The notes under the pieces: model-generated
What the model was told of the DNA's origin: nothing
Seen by the model: the letters and a program-made list of their open reading frames with translations, nothing else
Database searches by the model: none
Assembly (NCBI RefSeq): GCF_041224595.1
Contig: NZ_JBGFGN010000162.1
Span: 1-64,000 of the forward strand
Direction of reading: 5' to 3'
Length of the DNA: 64,000 nucleotides
Source: Donghicola sp041224595
Lineage (GTDB): Bacteria > Pseudomonadota > Alphaproteobacteria > Rhodobacterales > Rhodobacteraceae
In this document: one piece after another, positions 41,817 through 50,233 of the stretch
Numbering within the stretch: the first letter of the stretch is position 1
How the letters are laid out: every line of letters begins with the position of its first letter
Program-made: the position numbers and the translations under genes

Positions 41817-42755
41817 ATGACCAATATTCTATCACTTGAAGGGGTCGAGAAAACCTACGATAGCGGCTTTACCGCGCTGCACGGGGTCGATCTGACACTG
41901 AAAGAGGGCGAGATCCTCGCGCTTCTTGGTCCGAACGGGGCCGGAAAGACCACCCTCATTTCTTGTATTTGTGGAACGGTGATGCCCACGGGGGGCAAAA
42001 TCACCGTAGGCGGATACGACGCGCTGACGGATTTCCGCAAAGCACGCGGCCTCGTGGGGCTCGTGCCACAGGAAATCCATCTGGAACCGTTTTCAAAGGT
42101 CTGGGACACGGTGCGATACACGCGCGGGCTGTTCGGCAAGAAGCGGGACGATGCCCATATCGAACGAATCCTCAGGGAATTATCGCTCTGGGACAAGCGT
42201 GATTCGCGGGTTGTCGAGCTGTCGGGTGGGATGAAGCGCCGTGTGTTGATTGCGAAAGCCCTGAGCCACGAGCCGCGGATCTTGTTTCTGGACGAACCGA
42301 CTGCTGGCGTGGATGTCGATCTGCGCAAGGAGATGTGGGAGGTGGTTGCCAAGCTGAAAGCAAGCGGAGTCAGTATCGTCCTGACCACGCACTATATCGA
42401 AGAGGCAGAGGCCATGGCGGATCGGATCGGTGTGATCAACGCCGGTCGTCTGGCGCTGATCGAGGAAAAGGATGCTCTTATGTCCCGCCTTGGTCGTAAA
42501 TCTCTGAAGATCGAACTTGAATCCCCGATCCGCGAAATTCCTGATGACCTGCGCAGCTACGATCTGGAACTGTCGGATAATGGATATGCGCTGATCTACG
42601 AATACGAGGCGGGGGCGGCGCGCACTGGGATCACAAGGCTGCTCTCTGACTTGAGAGATGCGGGCCTGTGCATGAACGACCTGTCCACGCGCCAAAGCTC
42701 GCTCGAAGAAATTTTTGTCAGCTTGGTGCAAAGCCAAGAGGAGGTGCGCTCATGA
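41817..42755 (+). CDS. ABC-2-type exporter, ATP-binding subunit
   Basis: A 312-aa ABC ATPase. Walker A GPNGAGKTT (38-46), signature ELSGGMKRR (134-142) and Walker B LFLDEPTAGVD (156-166) are intact. It resembles YadG/drug- or polysaccharide-exporter ATPases; substrate unknown. It overlaps the permease gene by 4 bases. Confidence 0.9.
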   Translation: MTNILSLEGVEKTYDSGFTALHGVDLTLKEGEILALLGPNGAGKTTLISCICGTVMPTGGKITVGGYDALTDFRKARGLVGLVPQEIHLEPFSKVWDTVRYTRGLFGKKRDDAHIERILRELSLWDKRDSRVVELSGGMKRRVLIAKALSHEPRILFLDEPTAGVDVDLRKEMWEVVAKLKASGVSIVLTTHYIEEAEAMADRIGVINAGRLALIEEKDALMSRLGRKSLKIELESPIREIPDDLRSYDLELSDNGYALIYEYEAGAARTGITRLLSDLRDAGLCMNDLSTRQSSLEEIFVSLVQSQEEVRS

Positions 42756-43513
42756 ATCTGACAGCCATCCGCGCCATGTATGTCAGCGAAATGGCGCGCT
42801 TTTTCCGCACATTCATGCAGAGCTTTCTGTCGCCGGTGATCTCGACGTCTTTGTATTTCGTGGTGTTCGGAGCTGCCATCGGCAGCCGGATCGACGAGGT
42901 CGAGGGCGTGAGCTACGGCTCGTTTATTGTACCGGGCCTAATTATGCTGAGCGTGATGACCCAAGGCATCAGCAACGCCAGTTTTGGCATCTACTTCCCA
43001 AAGTTCACCGGCACAATTTATGAACTCCTGAGTGCGCCGATCAATTTTCTAGAGGTCGTAATCGGCTTCGCAGGGGCGGCGGCGACCAAAGCGCTGTTCA
43101 TCGGGACGGTGATTCTGGGGACATCGGCGCTCTTTGTGGAGATGCAGATCCAGCATCCACTTGTGATGGTGCTGTTCCTTGTCCTGACTTGCGTCAGTTT
43201 TGCGTTGTTCGGGTTCATCATCGGCATCTGGGCCAAGAACTTTGAGCAGCTGCAATTGATCCCGTTGTTGGTGATCACGCCGCTCGTTTTTCTGGGCGGC
43301 TCATTCTATTCCATCAACATGTTGCCGCCGATTTGGCAGACGATCACGATGTTCAATCCGGTGGTTTACCTGATTTCCGGCTTCCGTTGGTCGTTCTTTG
43401 GCGTGGCAGATGTTCCGATCTTTACCAGTCTACTCGCGATCGGCCTGTTCCAAGGGCTCTGTCTGTTCGCGGTCTGGTGGATTTTCAAAACCGGCTGGCG
43501 CATTCGGAAATAA
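42752..43513 (+). CDS. ABC-2-type exporter permease
   Basis: A 253-aa six-TM permease of the ABC-2 family (YadH-like). MNLTAIRAMYVSEMARFFRT and the later GSFYSINMLPPIWQTITMFNPVVYLI, which contains the typical NP loop, are recognisable. The start at 42752 overlaps the ATPase stop (ATGA). Together they form a two-gene exporter. Confidence 0.9.
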   Translation: MNLTAIRAMYVSEMARFFRTFMQSFLSPVISTSLYFVVFGAAIGSRIDEVEGVSYGSFIVPGLIMLSVMTQGISNASFGIYFPKFTGTIYELLSAPINFLEVVIGFAGAAATKALFIGTVILGTSALFVEMQIQHPLVMVLFLVLTCVSFALFGFIIGIWAKNFEQLQLIPLLVITPLVFLGGSFYSINMLPPIWQTITMFNPVVYLISGFRWSFFGVADVPIFTSLLAIGLFQGLCLFAVWWIFKTGWRIRK

Positions 43514-43582
43514 GTGCAATAGCGCGGTATTTCCCTGTGGCAGCGCTTGTTTGCTGGCACAGGGCAAATTACATCACACAGT

Positions 43583-44377
43583 ATGTTGCATCGTATTCCT
43601 TTCATTAAAACGCCGCCCCGCGTGTCGGTGGTGCGCTTGTCGGGAATGATCGCGAACAGCGGTCGGGCCCTGAATGACGCAAACGTGGCCCCTCTGATCG
43701 AGGCCGCGTTTACCAAAGGCAAACCGACCGCCGTTGCGCTGGTGATCAACTCACCCGGCGGATCGCCGGTGCAGTCTTCGTTGATCGGGGCGCGCATTCG
43801 CCGCCTGTCCGAAGAAAAGGGCATTCCAGTCCACGCATTTGTCGAGGATGTCGCAGCCTCTGGCGGCTATTGGCTGGCAAGCAGTGCGGACAGTATTTAC
43901 GTCGACAATTGTTCCGTCTTGGGGTCGATCGGCGTGATTTCTGCTGGATTTGGCGCTCATGTCTTCCTGTCCCGTCAGGGCATTGAGCGACGCGTTCATA
44001 CTGCGGGTAAATCCAAGAGTATGATGGATCCTTTCAAGCCAGAAGCGCCCGAAGACGTTGAACGGCTCGATCAAATCTTGAACCAGATCCACGGCGCTTT
44101 CATCGATCAAGTCAAAGCCCGACGCGGTGAAAAGCTGGCCGACGACCCCGACCTGTTCACCGGCGAGGTGTGGATCGGAGAACGTGCAGTCGAAGTTGGC
44201 CTTGCTGACGGTGTTGGTCATCTGAAGCCGAAGCTCAAAGAATTGTACGGCGATAAGGTCAAGCTGGTCCCATACAGCCGCCGTCGCGGTTTGTTCGGAC
44301 GTCTGGGTGCCTCAATGGCGCTGGATGCGATGGCCAGCATTGAGGAGCGCGCGGCCTACGCGCGTTTCGGCCTCTGA
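43583..44377 (+). CDS. S49-family serine peptidase (SppA/SohB-like)
   Basis: A 264-aa signal-peptide-peptidase-like protease. The nucleophile is Ser93 in EDVAASGGYW, the general-base Lys145 is in TAGKSKSMMDPF, and VINSPGGSP forms the oxyanion region. The protein is short, one catalytic domain, and has no clear signal anchor at the chosen start. A micro-membrane protein gene starts two bases after its stop. Confidence 0.88.
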   Translation: MLHRIPFIKTPPRVSVVRLSGMIANSGRALNDANVAPLIEAAFTKGKPTAVALVINSPGGSPVQSSLIGARIRRLSEEKGIPVHAFVEDVAASGGYWLASSADSIYVDNCSVLGSIGVISAGFGAHVFLSRQGIERRVHTAGKSKSMMDPFKPEAPEDVERLDQILNQIHGAFIDQVKARRGEKLADDPDLFTGEVWIGERAVEVGLADGVGHLKPKLKELYGDKVKLVPYSRRRGLFGRLGASMALDAMASIEERAAYARFGL

Positions 44378-44378
44378 C

Positions 44379-44540
44379 GTGATCATTAAGGCAGTCACAC
44401 TCTTTCTCGTGGCGATCGTCGTGCTCGCCATGTTCGGGCGCGGGATTGTTGGTCGGCGTCTGCGACAGGCCAAGTGCCCCAAATGCGGGCGATACAAAAT
44501 AGGCTCGGGGCCATGCCCTTGTGGTCGGAACAAAGGGTAA
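44379..44540 (+). CDS. Small membrane protein with a zinc-ribbon tail
   Basis: A 53-aa protein starting with GTG directly after the S49 peptidase stop. One TM helix (about 2-20, IIKAVTLFLVAIVVLAMFG) is followed by a basic stretch and four cysteines, Cys33-x2-Cys36 and Cys46-x1-Cys48 (AKCPKCGRYK...CPCG), a likely zinc ribbon. Placement between the peptidase and the antiporter suggests co-expression. Function unknown. Confidence 0.65.
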   Translation: MIIKAVTLFLVAIVVLAMFGRGIVGRRLRQAKCPKCGRYKIGSGPCPCGRNKG

Positions 44541-44546
44541 CTTCCA

Positions 44547-45494
44547 ATGGAGTGGTTAATGGCCGGTGTCGGCCTGTTGATTTTGATCCTTGCCGGGGAT
44601 TTTCTGGTCAAGGGCGCGGTGAACCTGAGCCTGCGGATCGGCATTCCGTCGATGATCGTCTCTTTGACCGTCGTAGCCTTCGGGACTTCTGCGCCTGAAC
44701 TGTTGATCTCGATCCGCGCGATTCTGGATGACCTGCCGGGGATCGCGTTGGGCAACGTGGTTGGATCGAATACAGCCAATGTTCTGTTGGTTTTGGGGGT
44801 GCCGGCGTTGCTGGCGACCATGCACACGTCCGAGTGCAATTCGAAAAAGAGTTTCGTGATGATGATCGCGGGATCGCTGCTGTTTATTGCCCTCGCGTTT
44901 ACCGGAATCCTGACTTGGTGGAGCGGTTTGATCCTGTTGGCCGCGCTCGCGTTGTACCTCGGGGATGCGCTCCGTGATTCCTACCTTCATCGCAAGGCGG
45001 CCAAAGCAGCGGAACCGGAAGAGGAGGTCGAGGGCGCGGATCCCGATCTGCCGTGGTGGCGCATCCTGTTTTACCTGGCTGTCGGCTTGGTGGGTCTGCC
45101 GCTCGGCGCGCAAATCCTTGTGGATAACGCTCGGATCATCGCCCAAGAGTATGGGGTGTCTGATACCGTGATCGGCCTGACACTTGTGGCTCTGGGCACG
45201 TCCTTGCCAGAACTTGCGACGACTACGATGGCGGCAATTCGCCGTCAGGCCGATGTGGCTTTGGGCAACGTGATTGGCTCGAACCTGTTTAACCTGCTGG
45301 CGATCATCGGCGTGGCCTCTCTGGTTGGTCCGATCCCCGTCGATCCCGAATTTCTGGAAGTTGACCTGTGGGTCATGCTGGGTGCCTCTTTGCTCTTGGT
45401 CCCGTTCGTCTTTTTCAAACAGAATATCACGCGCCTCTGGGGGATTTTGTTCTGTGCGCTATATGGCTTCTACGTCTTGTCCATCGTGACGTAA
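44547..45494 (+). CDS. CaCA-family calcium/sodium antiporter (YrbG-like)
   Basis: A 315-aa cation/Ca2+ exchanger with two inverted repeats, each with a conserved GTSxPE motif (FGTSAPELLIS and LGTSLPELATT) that forms the ion-binding site, and about ten TM helices. It starts six bases after the zinc-ribbon gene. Likely a Na+/Ca2+ or H+/Ca2+ exchanger of the inner membrane. Confidence 0.93.
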   Translation: MEWLMAGVGLLILILAGDFLVKGAVNLSLRIGIPSMIVSLTVVAFGTSAPELLISIRAILDDLPGIALGNVVGSNTANVLLVLGVPALLATMHTSECNSKKSFVMMIAGSLLFIALAFTGILTWWSGLILLAALALYLGDALRDSYLHRKAAKAAEPEEEVEGADPDLPWWRILFYLAVGLVGLPLGAQILVDNARIIAQEYGVSDTVIGLTLVALGTSLPELATTTMAAIRRQADVALGNVIGSNLFNLLAIIGVASLVGPIPVDPEFLEVDLWVMLGASLLLVPFVFFKQNITRLWGILFCALYGFYVLSIVT

Positions 45495-45513
45495 TCCAGA
45501 GGAAACAGAACAG

Positions 45514-46293
45514 ATGACTGCAGCATTGGTCACGGGCGCTGCGCGGCGCCTCGGGCGCGAACTTGCGCTGGAGCTTGCCCGCCAAGGGTATGATGTCGCG
45601 GTGCACTACAGTTCCTCCGAGGAAGAAGCAGAACAAACCGCTCGGGATATTCGGGCGCTGGGGCGACGTGCCGTTACGCTACGCGCTGACCTTTTGAAAG
45701 AGGCAGAAACCTCTGAACTCGTGCCACGTGCGGCCGAGGCGTTGGGGCGGCAACTGACCTGCCTTGTGAACAATGCTTCGATTTTTGAATATGATAGCTA
45801 CGAGAATGCGACGCGCGAGAGTTGGGATCGTCACTTCGAAAGTAATCTCAGGGCACCATTCGTTCTAACCCAGGCGTTCGCAGCTCAGGCACCCAAAGCG
45901 GTGTCCGATGCAAACGGGGAGCCGAGCGCTCGTGCCTTGGTTGTAAATATGATTGACCAACGCGTTCGGAAGCTGACGCCCGAATTCGCGACCTACACAA
46001 TTGCAAAAACGGCGTTGTGGACCATGACGCAGACCGCGTCCCAAGCCCTTGCCCCAAATATCAGAGTGAACGCGATTGGACCGGGGCCAACCCTGCAGGG
46101 AGGCCGTCAGGATGGTGATAAATTCGCTCAACAACGTCGCGCTACCTTGTTGAATCGTGGTGCAAATTCCGAAGATATTTGTAGTGCGCTGAACTTCTTT
46201 TTGCGTGCGCCAGCAGTGACAGGGCAGCTGCTTTGCATCGATGCGGGGCAGCATTTGGCGTGGCAAACGCCAGACGTGGTTGGTGTGGAATAA
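45514..46293 (+). CDS. SDR, pteridine-reductase (PTR1/FolM)-like
   Basis: A 259-aa short-chain dehydrogenase. The dinucleotide motif is TGAARRLG (7-14), where the double Arg favours NADPH, followed by NNAS (86-89) and Tyr161-x3-Lys165. The usual catalytic Ser is replaced by Asp148 (NMIDQR), with the same 13-residue spacing to Tyr seen in PTR1 and FolM. A dihydropteridine or dihydromonapterin reductase role is inferred. It starts 19 bases after the antiporter. Confidence 0.82.
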   Translation: MTAALVTGAARRLGRELALELARQGYDVAVHYSSSEEEAEQTARDIRALGRRAVTLRADLLKEAETSELVPRAAEALGRQLTCLVNNASIFEYDSYENATRESWDRHFESNLRAPFVLTQAFAAQAPKAVSDANGEPSARALVVNMIDQRVRKLTPEFATYTIAKTALWTMTQTASQALAPNIRVNAIGPGPTLQGGRQDGDKFAQQRRATLLNRGANSEDICSALNFFLRAPAVTGQLLCIDAGQHLAWQTPDVVGVE

Positions 46294-46595
46294 CCTTTCG
46301 AACATGTGTGTCGACCAAAGTTTTACACCGTTACCATCTCGGTCAGAGATCGTTTATGAAAATGTCATAAATTCGATGGTGTTAGGGTGTTTGAAGTTTT
46401 TTATGCAGCAAAAACAGTGCATTATAAAATTGCCTAAAAAATAGTCGGCTTAATGAAGTGGCCTAAAAACAAAGGAAATTTGCGGATCTCCAAAACTTTC
46501 CCACGGAGTTATCCACAGAAACCGTGGACACCTTTTCTCTTGAACTACCCGTTGTATCATTGCAGCGCGGGGCGAGAATCACAGAACTGTTACTT
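46294..46595. other. AT-rich intergenic region with a DnaA-box hairpin upstream of uvrC
   Basis: About 300 bases, clearly more AT-rich than the surroundings (about 46320-46500). It holds TATAAA (46423-46428), two GCCTAAAAA copies (46432-46440, 46461-46469) and a perfect DnaA box TTATCCACA (46509-46517) in the loop of a CCACGG/CCGTGG inverted repeat (46501-46506, 46522-46527). There is no LexA box. No gene is supported; a short open frame running through it has no sensible sequence. Confidence 0.5.
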
Positions 46596-48458
46596 ATGAC
46601 CGAAATGACCTCTCCAGAGACCGGGCACACCGTCATCCAAAGTTACCTGAAGACGCTGGATAGCTCTCCTGGTGTCTACCGAATGTTGGATGCTGAATCG
46701 CGGGTGCTCTATGTGGGGAAGGCAAGAAATCTCAAAATGAGGGTTTCAAATTACGCGCGTCAGACCGGTCACAGTGGGCGCATCGCGCGGATGATTTCGG
46801 AAACAGCTTCGATGATGTTCCTGACCACGCGCACAGAGACCGAAGCGCTCCTGTTGGAACAGAACCTGATCAAGCAACTCAAGCCGCGATACAACGTGCT
46901 GTTGCGCGACGATAAGTCCTTTCCGAATATTCTGGTGACCAAGGACCACGAATTCCCTCAGATCAAAAAGCACCGCGGGAAAAAGGTGCAGAAGGGCAGC
47001 TATTACGGTCCTTTTGCCAGCGCGGGGGCTGTGAACCGGACCCTGAATCAGTTGCAAAAAGTCTTCTTGCTGCGCAATTGCACGGACTCGGTGTTCAATA
47101 CGCGCACGCGGCCTTGCTTGCTCTATCAGATCAAACGATGCGCGGCCCCCTGTGTGGGGAAGGTGTCAGAAGAAGAATATGGTGCTCTGGTCGCGGATGC
47201 TGAACGGTTCTTGTCTGGTCGCTCAACCAAGGTGCAGGAAGAGTTGGCCACCCAGATGGCTGAAGCTGCCGAAGCGATGGAGTTCGAACGTGCCGCTGCG
47301 CTGCGGGACCGCATTCGCGCTTTGACGCAGGTACAGACGGCTCAGGGTATTAATCCGCGCGGCGTGGCCGAGGCCGACGTGATCGCGCTGCACATGGAAA
47401 AGGGGCAGGCCTGCGTGCAGGTCTTCTTTATCCGTGCCAACCAAAACTGGGGAAACCGCGATTTCTATCCCCGTGTCAGCGGAACGGACGCGTCCGAGGC
47501 GGAGGTGCTTCAGGCCTTTATCGGTCAGTTCTACGATGACAAAGAACCGCCACGCCTTTTGCTGCTCTCTCATCCGGTCGAGGACCCAGACCTCTTGTCC
47601 GAAGCGCTGGCTGAAAAAGTAGGGCACAAGGTCGAGATTGCAGTGCCGCTGCGTGGGGAAAAGGCTGAACTGATCGAAGGCGCTGCCCGCAACGCCCGTG
47701 AAAGTCTGGCCCGCAAGATGTCCGAGAGCGCGACACAGGCCAAGCTGCTGGACGGCGTGGCCGAGGCGTTCGGCCTAGAGGGACCGCCCCAGCGGATTGA
47801 GGTCTACGATAACTCCCATATTCAGGGCACCAATGCGGTTGGCGCGATGATTGTGTCCGGCCCCGAAGGCTTCATGAAAAACCACTATCGCAAGTTCAAC
47901 ATTCGCGGCGAAGAGTTAACGCCGGGCGATGACTTCGGCATGATGAAAGAGGTGCTGACCCGCCGTTTTCAACGCTTGCTCAAAGAAGATCCTGATCGGG
48001 ACAAAGGGCTGTGGCCTGACCTGCTGTTGATTGACGGTGGCGCGGGGCAGGTGAGTGCGGTGCGCGAGATCATGATTGAACAAGGGGTCGAGGATGTGCC
48101 CATGGTCGGTGTGGCCAAAGGCGTCGATCGCGACCACGGCAAGGAAGAATTCTACCGGACCGGCGAGCGGCCCTTTGCCCTGCGCCACAACGATCCGGTG
48201 CTCTACTTTATCCAGCGCCTGCGCGACGAGGCGCACCGATTTGCGATCGGGACGCACCGAGCGAAACGGGCGAAGTCCATGGCGGCCAACCCCTTGGATG
48301 ATGTGCCCGGCGTGGGCGCCACACGGAAACGTGCGCTGCTTGCGCATTTTGGTAGTGCCAAGGCCGTGAGCCGTGCAAATCTGGCCGATCTCAAGGCTGT
48401 AGACGGTATTTCCGAAGCGTTGGCCGAGTCTATTTACAACTTCTTTCATGACAAATGA
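46596..48458 (+). CDS. uvrC: Excinuclease ABC subunit C
   Basis: UvrC (620 aa) makes the dual incisions in nucleotide excision repair. The GIY-YIG domain near the start (GVYRMLDAESRVLYVGKARNL), the UVR motif (about 195-230), the RNase H-like C-terminal nuclease (EVYDNSHIQGTNAVGAMI) and tandem HhH (DDVPGVGATRKRALLAHFG) are present. The start at 46596 (MTEMTSPETG) is chosen by family length; a longer in-frame ATG at 46524 lies past the DnaA-box hairpin and adds unrelated residues. Confidence 0.95.
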   Translation: MTEMTSPETGHTVIQSYLKTLDSSPGVYRMLDAESRVLYVGKARNLKMRVSNYARQTGHSGRIARMISETASMMFLTTRTETEALLLEQNLIKQLKPRYNVLLRDDKSFPNILVTKDHEFPQIKKHRGKKVQKGSYYGPFASAGAVNRTLNQLQKVFLLRNCTDSVFNTRTRPCLLYQIKRCAAPCVGKVSEEEYGALVADAERFLSGRSTKVQEELATQMAEAAEAMEFERAAALRDRIRALTQVQTAQGINPRGVAEADVIALHMEKGQACVQVFFIRANQNWGNRDFYPRVSGTDASEAEVLQAFIGQFYDDKEPPRLLLLSHPVEDPDLLSEALAEKVGHKVEIAVPLRGEKAELIEGAARNARESLARKMSESATQAKLLDGVAEAFGLEGPPQRIEVYDNSHIQGTNAVGAMIVSGPEGFMKNHYRKFNIRGEELTPGDDFGMMKEVLTRRFQRLLKEDPDRDKGLWPDLLLIDGGAGQVSAVREIMIEQGVEDVPMVGVAKGVDRDHGKEEFYRTGERPFALRHNDPVLYFIQRLRDEAHRFAIGTHRAKRAKSMAANPLDDVPGVGATRKRALLAHFGSAKAVSRANLADLKAVDGISEALAESIYNFFHDK

Positions 48459-48512
48459 CGCGGGCGCTAGGTCGCGCTTTCACAAGTCGATTTTCGCAGG
48501 TAAACAAGCGCC

Positions 48513-49178
48513 ATGATCTGGACTGTGCCCAATATTCTGACCGTTCTTCGCCTGCTGGCTGCGCCTGCGCTTGGGGTGATGTTTTTGTACTTTACGCGGC
48601 CCTATGCGGATTGGTTCGCACTGGCCCTCTTCGTTGGGGCGTCGGTGACCGACTGGTTTGATGGTTATCTGGCCCGCGCTTGGAAGCAAGTCAGCAAAAT
48701 GGGCGCGATGCTGGACCCGATCGCGGACAAGGCCATGGTGAGCATCGCTTTGCTGGTGCTGGTGGGTGTGTCGCAGGTGAAGCTGTTCATTCTGTTGCCA
48801 GCCGTGCTGATCATGTTCCGCGAAGTGTTTGTATCCGGCCTGCGCGAGTTCCTTGGGGATACGGCGGGTCTGCTCAAGGTCACCAAACTGGCAAAGTGGA
48901 AAACCACCGTCCAGATGGTCGCCATTTCGGTCCTATTTGCCCAAGGCATCTTCGAGCACTACTTCGTCATGGGCTCCACGGGGATGGACAACGTGATGGT
49001 TGCGGACATCCTTCAGGGGGCAGTGCCTGACCACGGCGATCTTGCCAACCTTTACCAAGGCATGGTCTGGTCGGGCTACGCAGGCATCGCGCTGCTGTGG
49101 CTGGCGGCCGTGCTGACTGTGGTGACGGGCTTCGACTACTTCCGCAAAGCGATGCCCTATCTGAAGGAGGGGGCATGA
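48513..49178 (+). CDS. pgsA: CDP-diacylglycerol-glycerol-3-phosphate 3-phosphatidyltransferase
   Basis: PgsA (221 aa) makes phosphatidylglycerophosphate in the inner membrane. The CDP-alcohol phosphotransferase motif is complete: Asp50, Gly51, Ala54, Arg55, Gly64, Asp68 and Asp72. The first hydrophobic stretch is MIWTVPNILTVLRLLAAPAL. It follows uvrC after 54 bases and overlaps moaD by 4 bases. Confidence 0.95.
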   Translation: MIWTVPNILTVLRLLAAPALGVMFLYFTRPYADWFALALFVGASVTDWFDGYLARAWKQVSKMGAMLDPIADKAMVSIALLVLVGVSQVKLFILLPAVLIMFREVFVSGLREFLGDTAGLLKVTKLAKWKTTVQMVAISVLFAQGIFEHYFVMGSTGMDNVMVADILQGAVPDHGDLANLYQGMVWSGYAGIALLWLAAVLTVVTGFDYFRKAMPYLKEGA

Positions 49179-49426
49179 AGCTGGATGTCATGTATTTTGC
49201 GTGGGTTCGTGAACGGATCGGCGTACCGCGTGAAACCATAGAGACCGAAGCGACAACCGTGGCCGATCTGGTCCGCGAATTGTCTGCCCGAGAGGATCGC
49301 TACGAACTGGCCTTCAGCGATTTAGAGGCGCTGCGCGTGGCGGTTGACCAAGACCTTACAGACTTCGACGCCTCGATCACCGGAGCCTGCGAAGTCGCAT
49401 TTTTCCCCCCTATGACGGGCGGCTGA
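49175..49426 (+). CDS. moaD: Molybdopterin synthase small subunit (sulfur carrier)
   Basis: MoaD (83 aa) carries the thiocarboxylate used to build molybdopterin; the C-terminus FFPPMTGG with terminal Gly-Gly is required. MKLDVMYFAWVRERIGVP is the ubiquitin-fold start. It overlaps pgsA by 4 bases and shares one base with moaE. Confidence 0.93.
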   Translation: MKLDVMYFAWVRERIGVPRETIETEATTVADLVRELSAREDRYELAFSDLEALRVAVDQDLTDFDASITGACEVAFFPPMTGG

Positions 49427-49878
49427 TGCGCATCCTTGTCCAAGATGCCCCGTTCGACGCAGGCGCGGAACTGAACGCGTTTCAAGCGGGTAAGACAGAT
49501 ATGGGAGCGGTTGTGACCTTTTCGGGTTTGGTCCGTGATCTACCCGAAGCGCCCCTCCGCCATATGCTGATCGAGCACTACCCCGGCATGACGGAACGCG
49601 CTCTGACCAAGATCGCCGAAGAAGCCTGCGCGCGCTGGTCACTCGGCGATGTGCTGGTGATCCACCGCTACGGTCAGATGGCGCCTGGCGATCAGATCAT
49701 GATGGTCGCGACCGCCAGTCCGCACCGCAAGGATGCCTTTGCTGCGGCCGACTTCCTGATGGATTACCTCAAATCCCGCGCCCCTTTTTGGAAGAAAGAG
49801 GTCACGGCGGACGGTTCCGACTGGGTCGCCGCCAAGGGCGAAGACGAGGAAGCCCTGCGCCAGTGGCAACAGGGCTGA
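49426..49878 (+). CDS. moaE: Molybdopterin synthase catalytic subunit
   Basis: MoaE (150 aa) inserts two sulfurs into precursor Z. MGAVVTFSGLVRD, the segment LEHYPG-like IEHYPGMTERAL, and SPHRKDAFAAADFLMDYLKSRAPFWKKE are typical, including the catalytic Lys region near WKKE. It forms a heterotetramer with MoaD, encoded just upstream. Confidence 0.95.
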   Translation: MRILVQDAPFDAGAELNAFQAGKTDMGAVVTFSGLVRDLPEAPLRHMLIEHYPGMTERALTKIAEEACARWSLGDVLVIHRYGQMAPGDQIMMVATASPHRKDAFAAADFLMDYLKSRAPFWKKEVTADGSDWVAAKGEDEEALRQWQQG

Positions 49879-49903
49879 CGATTGTCCAGATTAAGCGGGC
49901 GTG

Positions 49904-50233
49904 TCACTTCGCTTGTTGGATTTTTCGCATATAGCTGCGCAGTTCTTCGGCCTCGGCGCGGGCATCGCGCAAGCCGTCCATGGCGGCCGAAAGTTCTGCC
50001 TCTGACTGAGTGAGCTGGTTTGTCAGTTCGGCTTCGCGCTGCTGCAGATAGGTAATCGCCTGATCGCGGGTTTCCTCGGCTTCGTGCAGTTCACGAGCGA
50101 GTCGTTCCAGTTCGTCGATGTCGTTTTTCGAAACACGGGAAAACGTGTGAAGCAACCAATGTGAAAACCATCCGATTATGTAGGACACAAACAGAATAAT
50201 CGCAGTGGCAAAAATAAACTCAGTCCGGTTCAT
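49904..50233 (-). CDS. Small membrane-anchored coiled-coil protein
   Basis: A 109-aa protein of unknown function. One TM (about 6-27) is followed by a long charged coiled coil (about 38-100, LERLARELHEAEETRDQAITY and onward). Its first codons overlap the end of the OmpA/BON gene by 14 bases on the same strand, so it is translationally coupled and may assemble with that envelope protein. It ends convergent to moaE, 25 bases away. Confidence 0.7.
   Translation of the reverse strand: MNRTEFIFATAIILFVSYIIGWFSHWLLHTFSRVSKNDIDELERLARELHEAEETRDQAITYLQQREAELTNQLTQSEAELSAAMDGLRDARAEAEELRSYMRKIQQAK

Noticed and set aside
46320..46527. Chromosomal origin (oriC)
   Set aside because: Only one perfect DnaA box and no cluster; context is uvrC, not dnaA or hemE/parAB.
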